Positions 1 through 6,110 of a stretch of DNA of 26,422 bases are shown here, piece by piece. The translations under genes were made by a program, and so were the position numbers. The DNA is taken from positions 1 to 26,422 of the IMG/VR virus record IMGVR_UViG_3300025141_013414. One strand, written 5' to 3'. This DNA is from a virus. Position 1 is the first letter of the stretch, and each line of letters begins with the position of its first letter. The notes under the pieces were generated by a model. That model was not told the DNA's origin. It ran no database searches and saw only the letters and a program-made list of their open reading frames with translations.

Positions 1-99
1 GCTGCGTTTGGTGTTAATGGTTGGGTTGATTTTTATGCGTCTGGTTCTGATGCCACAACTTCGACACTAATTAAAGGGATAAAGGTAACATTGTATTAA
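1..99 (+). CDS. C-terminal end of a probable virion/tail protein (partial)
   Basis: Frame 1 is open from the first base to a TAA at 97-99 and gives 32 residues beginning AAFGVNGWVDFYASGSDATT. The start lies outside the window. The Gly/Ser/Thr/aromatic composition resembles the C-terminal beta-rich ends of phage tail or appendage proteins, and the next three genes have similar composition. No specific family can be named from so short a piece. The stop is followed by 35 bases holding the ribosome binding site of the next gene. Confidence 0.6.
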   Translation, partial: AAFGVNGWVDFYASGSDATTSTLIKGIKVTLY

Positions 100-134
100 T
101 AAATACTATTTAATGTGAGAAGGAAATTAAAAAA

Positions 135-362
135 ATGATGACATGGACAGAAATCAACTCTTTTTTGTTGCAAAATAAAAATTCAGTCTCAGTAGCAATT
201 ACAACTGCTCGAATTGTTGACGGTGATACCTCAATTAAGTGGAAAATCGGAATAACAAAATTACTTCCTCAAGGTTTTGAATACTTGGGAACTGAAACCC
301 AAGCAAATATCCAAAGAGGTCTTTCAAATTTAATCACCACGCATAGTGGAACAATAGGATAA
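135..362 (+). CDS. Small hypothetical protein in the virion-appendage block
   Basis: This 75-residue protein is preceded by a purine-rich Shine-Dalgarno sequence (GAGAAGGA at about 117-124). It starts with two Met codons (MMTWTEINSF) and shows no signal peptide, membrane segment or catalytic motif. Its alternating polar and hydrophobic segments suggest a mostly beta fold. It lies between the end of one appendage-type protein and the 366-residue protein beginning at 367, with only 4 bases before the latter, so it probably shares their transcript. A role as a small virion or tail accessory protein is inferred from position only. I do not recognise the family. Confidence 0.6.
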   Translation: MMTWTEINSFLLQNKNSVSVAITTARIVDGDTSIKWKIGITKLLPQGFEYLGTETQANIQRGLSNLITTHSGTIG

Positions 363-366
363 AAAA

Positions 367-1467
367 ATGGCAACAGAAAAATCTTGGCAGTGTATACAAA
401 ATATAGCGGTATCCAGCGTGGACGACGCCACAACCGGCGCAAATTGGATGTATCAATTTTATAATTTTTTGAGTGGGGGCGCAGGTAGTACCACAGCCGC
501 GTGGGAAGTGCTTTCGGCATCTAATGGTGTCACCACTGGTGGGTCAACCTTCATCTCAGGTACAGGAGATTTCATTTGGAGCACTGGCGACCGTTCGTGG
601 TTTACTATGAGGAAAAACATTTTGCCTGTTACTGGTGGTGTTACTCGTTATATATGGTTAACGGTAGATTTGGTGTACGCTGATACTACAGACGCCTATT
701 GGATTTTTGATTATACTGAACCAAATTTTGGGAGTATAGCTAAAGACTCGCGACCAGCAGAAACCGCTTTGGCGTATGAAAAGCAATCACAATATAGACT
801 TGCCTATGATGCGGGGAATACTACTTATTTTCATGGAACTATCGATCTTACTGGTAGTTTTGTGTCTGTTACCTCACAAAATAATGTAAGCTACCCCAAT
901 TATCATGGCAGTATAGGATGTTTTCGAGTGGAAACTCCTCGTTCTGCCAGTATTGATCCTTTTCCAGTGATGGTGAGAGTTGCTTGGGACACGGATGCTA
1001 ATCGGCAAGGCGCATGGACATATGGTGAGAATGGACAGGTTTCAACCAACTCGACGAATACGATTTGCGATTCAGGCTATGGTTTAAACAATGGATGGGG
1101 CGATGCTGGCGGACAGGGATTTTGGTCCGTCGCTGGTGCGGTGGATCTCACAAATGGAAATTATGCTTCTTTTCTCAGCTATGGTGGCGCTTACAGTACG
1201 GGCAACAGCTTTTTCTGTGATGCGAACGTCGGTGGTTCGGTCATCGATGGTACTTGGCCATTACTCGCCGGATATGTGGCCGAATTGAGGTCGAGTACAT
1301 CAACTGTTATTAGAGGAAGAATTCCAGATGTTCACCCCGGTGGTTGCAAAAACGATTACGGATTTTCTGGAATGACGCTACCCGCTACAGGCACACCAAC
1401 GCACTGCGCGGTTGGAAGTTGGTGGCTTCCTTTTACAGCTTCATTATTGCCTGGAGAAACCACTTAA
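367..1467 (+). CDS. Probable virion appendage/tail-associated protein
   Basis: The 366-residue protein starts at an ATG just after AGGA at 356-359. It is rich in Gly, Ser, Thr, Trp and Tyr, has no signal peptide or membrane segment, and ends in a Trp-rich stretch (VGSWWLPFTASLLPG). That composition is common in beta-rich phage structural proteins exposed on the virion. Its DNA is visibly more GC-rich than most of the window (many GGC, GGT and ACC codons and runs such as GTGGGGGC near 475-480), which suggests a separate history, as is common for host-recognition modules. The neighbours at 1-99 and 1480-1809 have similar composition, so these may form one appendage module. The exact role is not known. 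Confidence 0.6.
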   Translation: MATEKSWQCIQNIAVSSVDDATTGANWMYQFYNFLSGGAGSTTAAWEVLSASNGVTTGGSTFISGTGDFIWSTGDRSWFTMRKNILPVTGGVTRYIWLTVDLVYADTTDAYWIFDYTEPNFGSIAKDSRPAETALAYEKQSQYRLAYDAGNTTYFHGTIDLTGSFVSVTSQNNVSYPNYHGSIGCFRVETPRSASIDPFPVMVRVAWDTDANRQGAWTYGENGQVSTNSTNTICDSGYGLNNGWGDAGGQGFWSVAGAVDLTNGNYASFLSYGGAYSTGNSFFCDANVGGSVIDGTWPLLAGYVAELRSSTSTVIRGRIPDVHPGGCKNDYGFSGMTLPATGTPTHCAVGSWWLPFTASLLPGETT

Positions 1468-1479
1468 AGTTGATTTAAA

Positions 1480-1809
1480 ATGGGTGCATCAGGTTCAATT
1501 AATTATTCGGTTTCCAGCGGTTCTTATTATCAAGCGGTTTCTGCTAATCCAAATATGGTAAAAAGAGGCGGCAATTGGTATAAAAAAGACACTCTTAATT
1601 ATGAAAAACCCACTATCACTACCACTAACACCGTTACAGAATCCTTAACTGTCAAATATTACCAACGAGTTTTTGATGCAGGTTTGTCGGTTTATTGTTA
1701 TTATACAAAAACAAGCATTGATGCCACTCCGTCATCAGGGGAAACATCGCCAAATTATACCGGCGCAATCTCAGACCATTCAGTAGTTAAAATCTTAGAG
1801 ATTTATTAA
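1480..1809 (+). CDS. Hypothetical Ser/Thr/Tyr-rich protein, likely virion-associated
   Basis: This 109-residue protein starts MGASGSINYSVSSGSYYQAV, 12 bases after the stop of the preceding appendage gene. The upstream bases (GTTGATTTAAA) contain no good Shine-Dalgarno sequence, so translation may be coupled to the upstream gene. It is dominated by Ser, Thr, Tyr and Asn with alternating hydrophobic residues, suggesting a beta fold. There is no transmembrane segment or catalytic motif. A promoter begins shortly after its end at 1849, so this gene probably closes the appendage transcription unit. I do not recognise the family. Confidence 0.6.
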   Translation: MGASGSINYSVSSGSYYQAVSANPNMVKRGGNWYKKDTLNYEKPTITTTNTVTESLTVKYYQRVFDAGLSVYCYYTKTSIDATPSSGETSPNYTGAISDHSVVKILEIY

Positions 1810-1848
1810 TTATTGCACTTTTGACAATAAATTAATCATTTTTGAAGC

Positions 1849-1877
1849 TTGACTTTCTGTGATCCGTATGTCATAAT
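1849..1877 (+). promoter_or_regulatory. Sigma70-type promoter with extended -10
   Basis: TTGACT (1849-1854) and CATAAT (1872-1877) are separated by 17 bases, and a TG at 1869-1870 one base before the -10 makes an extended -10. It lies in the gap between the appendage block and the gene starting at 1904, which places the predicted start of transcription near 1884. This suggests a host-type promoter driving the small-gene run from 1904. Confidence 0.7.
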
Positions 1878-1903
1878 ATGGTTATCACTATTGGAGGTGT
1901 AGG

Positions 1904-2362
1904 TTGTCAAAAGCACAAAAAAAGTTTAAACAAAAGATCTTTCAACATGGTTTGGACACATTAGTCGAATGGGTTAATAATAAAAATTATAATGTTGAGT
2001 TTGATTATTGTATTCGAGATGAATTTCGACCGGCAGAAAAAACAATAGCAGTAAATACGCGCCAAGGAATTGAAAATAGGTTGTATACTTTAATGCATGA
2101 ATGCGGACACCTTCTTTTACAGGTGAATGAAAAAAGGTATGAAAAAAGATACCCTTCTTCTGCCAAAATGAGTTATTGTAACAGTAATGTGAAACTCGAA
2201 AGGTCGCCAAAGTATAAAATAGACATCTTGTCTGAAGAATTGGATGCTTGGAGGAAAGGTAAAGATTTAGCTAATCGTTTGGACATTTATTATAATGAAG
2301 AAAATTATTATAATGTGATGTCAAAGTGTGTCTATTCCTATGTTAAAGATTTAGCAAAATAA
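1904..2362 (+). CDS. Zincin-like metalloprotease (HECGH)
   Basis: The 152-residue protein starts at a TTG preceded by GGAGGT at 1893-1898. It carries HECGH at residues 65-69 within a hydrophobic helix (LMHECGHLLL), matching the HExxH zinc-binding and catalytic motif. Glu111/Glu112 in SEELDAW is about 43 residues further on, where a third zinc ligand is expected in ImmA/IrrE-like and related gluzincins. There is no signal peptide, so a cytoplasmic or virion-internal site is likely. It is the first gene after the promoter at 1849. Its stop overlaps the next start by one base (TAATG), indicating coupling. The substrate is unknown. Two other unrelated zincin-like genes occur in the window (2870 and 9401). 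Confidence 0.65.
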   Translation: MSKAQKKFKQKIFQHGLDTLVEWVNNKNYNVEFDYCIRDEFRPAEKTIAVNTRQGIENRLYTLMHECGHLLLQVNEKRYEKRYPSSAKMSYCNSNVKLERSPKYKIDILSEELDAWRKGKDLANRLDIYYNEENYYNVMSKCVYSYVKDLAK

Positions 2363-2598
2363 TGAATGGCGAACAAGAAAATTTATTTGATGCTCACTTG
2401 TTGTCAATGTTTAAAGTGGGCGATTTAGTCTCGTGGAAACACTTAGCTAAACAAGATAAAGAATACGGAATAATTCAGGAAATCTATTATGAACGAAAGG
2501 GAATTAACCGTAAATTTGTTTTTGCTAAAGTTGTAAAAGTGAATGGAACCTATGAACCATTTAATTTATCTTATTTGACAAATGAAACAAAAGAATAA
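2362..2598 (+). CDS. Small hypothetical protein with an SH3-like segment
   Basis: This 78-residue protein starts at an ATG overlapping the previous stop (TAATG). From about residue 17 it has the pattern FKVGDLVSW, GIIQEIYYERKG and FVFAKVVKVNG. These are alternating beta strands with a leading VGDLV turn, as in small SH3-like or KOW-like barrels of many phage proteins. No catalytic residues are evident. Tight coupling to the zincin upstream suggests co-expression, but a functional link is inference. The fold assignment is by pattern only. Confidence 0.6.
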   Translation: MNGEQENLFDAHLLSMFKVGDLVSWKHLAKQDKEYGIIQEIYYERKGINRKFVFAKVVKVNGTYEPFNLSYLTNETKE

Positions 2599-2609
2599 GG
2601 ATTAGCTTT

Positions 2610-2831
2610 ATGTTCCCACTAGTTAATAATATGGAAGATCGTAAAAATCCCTGGGACGATGTTCCTGTTGAAGTTTTGATTGAATTTGAGCGCGAAAAGC
2701 TTCAAAAACAAAAACAAGACCAAGAAAGACCAAGACTTCATTTGCCGGTTTTGCCCTATAATCCAGTCGAAGAAGACAACAACTCAGACGACCCTTCCGA
2801 AGAACACAAAATAGTTATACAATTATTTTAA
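2610..2831 (+). CDS. Small acidic/Pro-containing hypothetical phage protein
   Basis: This 73-residue protein uses the ATG at 2610, which has AAGG (2597-2600) at a good distance. An in-frame ATG at 2631 would give MEDRKNPWDDVPVEVLIEFE and is a plausible alternative. The core NPWDDVP..VLIEFEREK, then a charged helix, then RPRLHLPVLPY is a pattern I associate with small proteins of large marine phages, of unknown function. The C terminus is acidic and ends in a short hydrophobic strand (HKIVIQLF). No enzyme motif is visible. Confidence 0.55.
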   Translation: MFPLVNNMEDRKNPWDDVPVEVLIEFEREKLQKQKQDQERPRLHLPVLPYNPVEEDNNSDDPSEEHKIVIQLF

Positions 2832-2869
2832 AGTAGGTTTTAGTCAAACAAAACTAATTATTTAAAGTT

Positions 2870-3889
2870 ATGAGCTTTTCTCGCAAAATGCAAGATTATC
2901 AAGAACTCTTTAAAAGTTTGTATGATGAATCACGATCCAAATTAGGTTTCGAACCTCATCCAAAGATTTGTTTAATAAAGAGTAAAAAAAATTCTGACAA
3001 TCCTCTTGGCAAAACAGCATTTTACAATCCAGCAGATTTCAAAATTGCAATTTATTCGCAGGGCCGTCACATTAAAGACATTCTGCGCTCTTTGTCCCAT
3101 GAACTTGTTCATCACGCCCAAAATTGTAGGGGCGATTTTAACGGTGGTGCAGCCACAGTTGAAGGTTATGCACAAAATGATGATCATTTAAGAGAAATGG
3201 AAAGAGAAGCTTATGAAACGGGTAACATGATTTTTAGAGATTGGGAAGATAAATTGAAATCTAAGGGTGGAACCCCACTATTTATTAATACAGACCAAAC
3301 ACCGGACACAAATAGTGTAGTAGGTGAAAAATTGGTAGAGGGAGATAAAATGAAGAAGAAAATTAATGAATCTCATTTAAGAGACATTATTCAGGGAGTT
3401 ATTAGAGAAATGTTTAATGATGATTTATCCGAAGGGACCATCGAAGACATGGAGAAGGATAATACTGAAGTTTCTGCGAAGATAGCAGGTGCTGATGATC
3501 AAAGTATTTCAGTCACAGAAGAAGGTCGGCTTAAGGGAGATCCTTCAGATGATCCCACTGGCGGCGTTATACAAGAAGATAGCGGCGAGGCCGAGGCATG
3601 GGATGAATGGAAAAATGAACATGCCGATGATAATCACATTAAAGAAATGGAAAATCATTTACGATCTTTAAAAGATGATCGAGATTATGAAGAAGATAAA
3701 TCTGAAGATGATCACGACAAGTATGAAGATGAAGGTGATGACGACATAAATGAAGAAGTTGAAGAAATCGAAGAGAACGAAGAAGTCGAAGAGATCAAAG
3801 AATCGTTTTCTCCAAGTCGCAATAAAATTCGAGCGACACAACGCTCTGAACTTAATGAAAGATTGACCAAACTTTGGGCAAAGAAATAA
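2870..3889 (+). CDS. Zincin-like domain fused to an acidic coiled-coil tail (possible two-product gene)
   Basis: This 339-residue protein has two unlike parts. Residues 1-160 contain SHELVHHAQNCRGDF with HELVH at 77-81 (HExxH) and a downstream REMEREAYETGN segment near 108-118 that could supply the third zinc ligand, so this looks like a small metalloprotease. Residues 161-339 begin MKKKINESHLRDIIQGVIREMF and become extremely acidic (runs of Glu/Asp near 270-315), ending in a basic tail. Met161 (3350-3352) is preceded by AGGGAG at 3339-3344, so a second in-frame product of 179 residues is likely or possible. The main ATG has no clear Shine-Dalgarno sequence. Peptidase activity is inferred from the motif alone. 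Confidence 0.65.
   Translation: MSFSRKMQDYQELFKSLYDESRSKLGFEPHPKICLIKSKKNSDNPLGKTAFYNPADFKIAIYSQGRHIKDILRSLSHELVHHAQNCRGDFNGGAATVEGYAQNDDHLREMEREAYETGNMIFRDWEDKLKSKGGTPLFINTDQTPDTNSVVGEKLVEGDKMKKKINESHLRDIIQGVIREMFNDDLSEGTIEDMEKDNTEVSAKIAGADDQSISVTEEGRLKGDPSDDPTGGVIQEDSGEAEAWDEWKNEHADDNHIKEMENHLRSLKDDRDYEEDKSEDDHDKYEDEGDDDINEEVEEIEENEEVEEIKESFSPSRNKIRATQRSELNERLTKLWAKK
3350..3889 (+). CDS. Possible internal-start product: acidic protein with N-terminal LRxII helix
   Basis: An ATG at 3350-3352, in frame with the larger gene starting at 2870, has AGGGAG five bases upstream. It would give a 179-residue protein starting MKKKINESHLRDIIQGVIRE. That start resembles the N terminus of the gene at 6111 (MKLTKTKLQQIIKEELNTAL), which supports it as a natural protein start. 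The remainder is highly acidic with probable coiled coil and a basic C terminus. It could be a free scaffold-like or internal virion protein. It is equally possible that only the long fusion is made. Confidence 0.4.
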   Translation: MKKKINESHLRDIIQGVIREMFNDDLSEGTIEDMEKDNTEVSAKIAGADDQSISVTEEGRLKGDPSDDPTGGVIQEDSGEAEAWDEWKNEHADDNHIKEMENHLRSLKDDRDYEEDKSEDDHDKYEDEGDDDINEEVEEIEENEEVEEIKESFSPSRNKIRATQRSELNERLTKLWAKK

Positions 3890-3902
3890 GGAGATAGAAA
3901 TA

Positions 3903-4055
3903 ATGGCTAAAAAACGAAGAATGAGGAAAACTGGACAATTCGGACCCGCACCCGTAGTTGAGGAAGCTGCGCCTGTTGTTGTTCCGCCAGAACCAAAAAA
4001 AGAAGTTAAAAAGGTTAAAAAGAAGAAAACTTTCTTTTCCAGAGATGATGGTTAA
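3903..4055 (+). CDS. Short basic, Pro/Lys-rich protein (50 residues)
   Basis: This short frame starts at an ATG preceded by AAGGAGAT near 3888-3895 and stops at TAA 4053-4055, sharing its last base with the next ATG (TAATG). The product begins MAKKRRMRKTGQFGPAPVVE, has a Pro/Val/Glu middle and a lysine-rich stretch, and ends TFFSRDDG. It resembles small basic, Pro-rich phage proteins of unknown function and could bind nucleic acid or an acidic partner such as its neighbours. The good ribosome site and exact overlap with the next gene support it as real. Confidence 0.6.
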   Translation: MAKKRRMRKTGQFGPAPVVEEAAPVVVPPEPKKEVKKVKKKKTFFSRDDG

Positions 4056-4312
4056 TGAAATACAGTTTAAATAAAATTACTAAAAATTTTATTTTAAACG
4101 AAGGCCAACTTCCAACTATTGATAGTTGGATTCAGGCACTTTCGGAGAATATTAATTCTTTTCGCCCCCGCGCTCTTTATGAAAAAAGGAGAATAGAGGT
4201 GATGAAGCAACAATTGTCCGAATTACGTCGTATGTCACGGCGAATGACTTCTAAAATTAGTGTTTTGGAAGAAGAATTGAAAATAATCAAGGAAGATAGA
4301 CAAAGTGAATAA
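4055..4312 (+). CDS. Small helical/coiled-coil protein
   Basis: This 85-residue protein starts at an ATG overlapping the preceding stop by one base. The N-terminal segment MKYSLNKITKNFILNEGQLP is followed by PTIDSWIQALSENINSFRPR. A long charged helix from about residue 45 to the end (QQLSELRRMSRRMTSKISVL) has heptad-like leucines and isoleucines suggesting a coiled coil. There is no signal peptide or catalytic motif. The next gene starts at a GTG inside its last codons, so these genes look translationally coupled. Function unknown; a small structural or assembly role is possible. Confidence 0.55.
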   Translation: MKYSLNKITKNFILNEGQLPTIDSWIQALSENINSFRPRALYEKRRIEVMKQQLSELRRMSRRMTSKISVLEEELKIIKEDRQSE

Positions 4313-5213
4313 GCAAGACGAGAATTTAGAAGAAATGAGTGCGATGTCTACTGGTGCTGTTGCCGGTCCCTCGGGTAAAGCTCCAGACTCTAATAATAAT
4401 GACTATTATATAAGTCGCGCAGACTTTTTAGAAGAACTCAAATTGCGTGAGATTGTTCAAGAATGTATTTCTGAAATTCATAAAGAAAAGACAATTCTTA
4501 AACAAACTAAACTAAATGAAGAACTCAAATTGCGTTCAATTTTAAAAAAACTTATAATTGAAGCAAAAAAAGACATTGAAGATGTTCCACACGAGTCCAC
4601 AGCGATTAACCTTTTGGAAGAACTATTAAAACAGGTTTTACCAAATTTAGAGATTGGATTTAAAACTCTAACAACAAGCAGTGAACAAAGAAATTCATTT
4701 CGTGCCCATATCATTAATGCAGTTGATACTGCTTTAAGAACCGAAGACATAAATCGGCAAGGTGGAGTTGCTGCCACTGAAGAAGACATTTTAAACTTAG
4801 ACGAATCTGAAGAAATCGAAGAAGTTGAAATAAAAGTGGCTGATGATCCGCTTTCTGACGAAGATAAGTTTATTGATATCGAAGACACTCCACCAGAGGA
4901 AGAAGAAGACACCTTTGGAATTGAAGGTCAAGACGAAACAGGAAAAGCTATGGCAAAAAGGTCTTTTGATAACATTGAGAAAAACATTGTAGAAACCTAT
5001 GACGTTTTAGACAACCCTAAAGATCAAGATGTGTTTAAGGAATATCTTATTACAAACTTAAAGCTTTATTTTGATAAATGGGAGAAAGAACTTGGAGCAG
5101 TTAGCGAACCTACTACTGATGAGTATGAAAAAGAGAAAGCAAGTATCGAAACTGCTGAAGTCCCTGGAGAAGAACCAGAGCCGGAAGCACTTGACACAGA
5201 CCTTTCTCTCTGA
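4305..5213 (+). CDS. Acidic phage protein with a duplicated EELKLR helix
   Basis: This 302-residue protein is assigned to GTG 4305, which overlaps the upstream stop and follows GGAAGA. An ATG at 4335 (MSAMSTGAVAGPSG) is an alternative. After a Gly/Ser segment, two related helices, FLEELKLREIVQECISEIH and LNEELKLRSILKKLIIEAK, lie 29 codons apart with an 18-base identical DNA core. An acidic middle (DDPLSDEDKF, TPPEEEEDTFG) and a helical C-terminal part (ALNLKLYFDKW-like segment near residues 245-260) follow. No enzyme motif is visible. The composition is like scaffold or core proteins of large phages, but that is inference. Confidence 0.6.
   Translation: MNKQDENLEEMSAMSTGAVAGPSGKAPDSNNNDYYISRADFLEELKLREIVQECISEIHKEKTILKQTKLNEELKLRSILKKLIIEAKKDIEDVPHESTAINLLEELLKQVLPNLEIGFKTLTTSSEQRNSFRAHIINAVDTALRTEDINRQGGVAATEEDILNLDESEEIEEVEIKVADDPLSDEDKFIDIEDTPPEEEEDTFGIEGQDETGKAMAKRSFDNIEKNIVETYDVLDNPKDQDVFKEYLITNLKLYFDKWEKELGAVSEPTTDEYEKEKASIETAEVPGEEPEPEALDTDLSL
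4431..4535 (+). repeat. In-frame 29-codon internal duplication with an 18-bp perfect direct repeat
   Basis: GAAGAACTCAAATTGCGT occurs at 4431-4448 and again at 4518-4535. The 87-base offset is a multiple of three. Both copies encode EELKLR followed by an Ile/Leu-rich amphipathic helix. This is a tandem duplication inside the acidic protein gene, with the flanking codons already diverged. Confidence 0.75.
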
Positions 5214-5220
5214 GGCATAC

Positions 5221-5499
5221 ATGCGATTTGAAAAAATTGGAACTGAAATCGGCAAACTTGTTGATAAAAAAAACGAAGCTTACGGAAGCTCTTTCGAAAA
5301 GTCTGAACAAATTTTAAAAGTTTTATACCCAAATGGTATAGAACCATGCCAGTACCAAGACATGCTGGCGATCACTCGAATTTTAGACAAATTGTTTAGA
5401 ATTTCTACTCGTAAAGACGCTTTTGGAGAGTCACCCTTTAAAGACATAGCTGGTTATGGTATATTAGGTGTGGCTAATGACGACACCGAAAAAGAATAA
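5221..5499 (+). CDS. DUF1599/Nmad1-like small helical protein
   Basis: The chosen ATG at 5221 follows TGAGG at 5211-5215, just after the previous stop, and gives 92 residues. The frame stays open upstream to 5071, but that part overlaps the previous gene and has no ribosome site. Key features are KKNEAYGSSFEKSEQILKVL, LYPNGIEPCQYQDMLAITRI, then LDKLFRIS, then ESPFKDIAGYGIL. This helical arrangement is that of the nucleotide-modification-associated (DUF1599) and related phage families, which resemble all-alpha NTP-binding proteins. If correct, it may act on nucleotides or nucleotide modification. The assignment rests on remembered family patterns. The next gene begins inside its 3' end. Confidence 0.55.
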   Translation: MRFEKIGTEIGKLVDKKNEAYGSSFEKSEQILKVLYPNGIEPCQYQDMLAITRILDKLFRISTRKDAFGESPFKDIAGYGILGVANDDTEKE

Positions 5500-5842
5500 C
5501 GGCAAAAATCGTTACTATTCATTATCAAAAAAATTAAAAAGAGAGAATAGATCCAGCGAGGAATTTGAGATTTTATTAAATAATCTTTCTTTAGAAGAGG
5601 TTATTGGTTTAAAATTAGAATTAGCTTCCAGGTTTGGCCTAAATGGGAAACTTTATGGGCTTCCAATTTGGAATTCAATCAGAGTTATTGTTAAGGATGC
5701 GGTATTAAAATTTGCAGTTTCAGCCACACGTTCGAAGAAAGAAGCCGCCCGCTTTTTGGGCTTAAATGAAAAAACATTCTTGCTTTTAGCAAGAAAGCAT
5801 AAAATAGATAGTTATTTTCAAGATGAGGTTGACAAGGAGTAG
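5477..5842 (+). CDS. Fis/HTH-type DNA-binding protein
   Basis: The ATG at 5477, with AGGTG at 5467-5470, gives 121 residues and overlaps the previous gene by 23 bases. A GTG at 5468 is a less likely start. A basic N terminus (KLKRENRSSEEFEILLNN) is followed by an IGLKLELASRFGL helix. A C-terminal helix-turn-helix of the Fis/NtrC type (SKKEAARFLGLNEKTFLLL) sits around residues 89-107, with the typical AA-x-LG-hydrophobic turn. It probably binds DNA as a regulator or nucleoid-type factor. A promoter -35 lies in its last codons, so it sits just upstream of the tRNA/tmRNA transcription units it might control (inference). Confidence 0.6.
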   Translation: MTTPKKNNGKNRYYSLSKKLKRENRSSEEFEILLNNLSLEEVIGLKLELASRFGLNGKLYGLPIWNSIRVIVKDAVLKFAVSATRSKKEAARFLGLNEKTFLLLARKHKIDSYFQDEVDKE

Positions 5843-5857
5843 AAATTAAGGTATTAT
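5829..5857 (+). promoter_or_regulatory. Sigma70 promoter upstream of the leader RNA and tRNA-Gly
   Basis: A perfect TTGACA (5829-5834) and TATTAT (5852-5857) are 17 bases apart. An overlapping TATAAT at 5855-5860 has a 20-base spacer. The -35 lies in the last codons of the HTH gene. The predicted start near 5862-5866 coincides with the first base of a long-range stem, so the transcript would begin with a structured leader. Confidence 0.75.
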
Positions 5858-5861
5858 AATT

Positions 5862-5973
5862 CAACGCTTAGAACTTAGCAAGATAAAAAAGATTTATAAG
5901 TATAACTATCCTTCAATGACTCCAATGAAGTTAATGAATTGAGTCTAGCGTTGTTGTTGTGAATAATCAACAA
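5862..5973 (+). ncRNA. Candidate structured leader RNA upstream of tRNA-Gly
   Basis: CAACGCT (5862-5868) pairs perfectly with AGCGTTG (5947-5953). With one bulged T (5869) the stem continues as AGA/TCT to 10 pairs. Inside it, GACTC (5918-5922) pairs with GAGTC (5941-5945), or alternatively CTTCA (5911-5915) pairs with TGAAG (5926-5930). A separate hairpin TTGTTG/CAACAA (5954-5959/5968-5973) follows. No reading frame with a ribosome site was found in this 147-base gap. The closing stem starts at the predicted transcription start. It may be a small RNA or simply a pre-tRNA leader. Confidence 0.35.
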
Positions 5974-5989
5974 TCTTGCGAAGTTTTCT

Positions 5990-6062
5990 GCGAATGTAGC
6001 TCAACTGGCAGAGTGTCAGCCTTCCAAGCTGAACGTTGTGGGTTCGAACCCCATCATTCGCT
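5990..6062 (+). tRNA. tRNA-Gly (anticodon UCC)
   Basis: A full cloverleaf is visible. The acceptor stem GCGAATG/CATTCGC (5990-5996 and 6055-6061) is perfect. The D stem is GCTC/GAGT, and the anticodon stem TCAGC/GCTGA closes the loop CTTCCAA with anticodon TCC at 6023-6025. The T arm GTGGG-TTCGAAC-CCCAT spans 6038-6054. The base at 6062 is T, the usual discriminator of bacterial tRNA-Gly. CCA is not encoded (TCTTT follows), so it must be added. It would read GGA and GGG, which suits the Gly codon use of this AT-rich genome. Confidence 0.93.
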
Positions 6063-6110
6063 TCTTTTGTTTAATAAGTAACTATTTATTGTAAATCACA
6101 GGAGATTTAT

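Noticed and set aside
97-105. TAATAAATA here and on the minus strand at 7975-7983, as T4-like late promoters
   Set aside because: The 9-mer is expected by chance in AT-rich DNA, differs from TATAAATA, and only two sites lie near gene starts.
4478-4912. 144-codon minus-strand Ser-rich frame
   Set aside because: It is the antisense of the Glu/Asp-rich gene at 4305, where GAA codons give TTC/TCT/TCA on the other strand. No ribosome site.
5071-5220. Upstream extension of the DUF1599-like gene
   Set aside because: It overlaps the end of the preceding gene and lacks the family pattern. ATG 5221 has a ribosome site.
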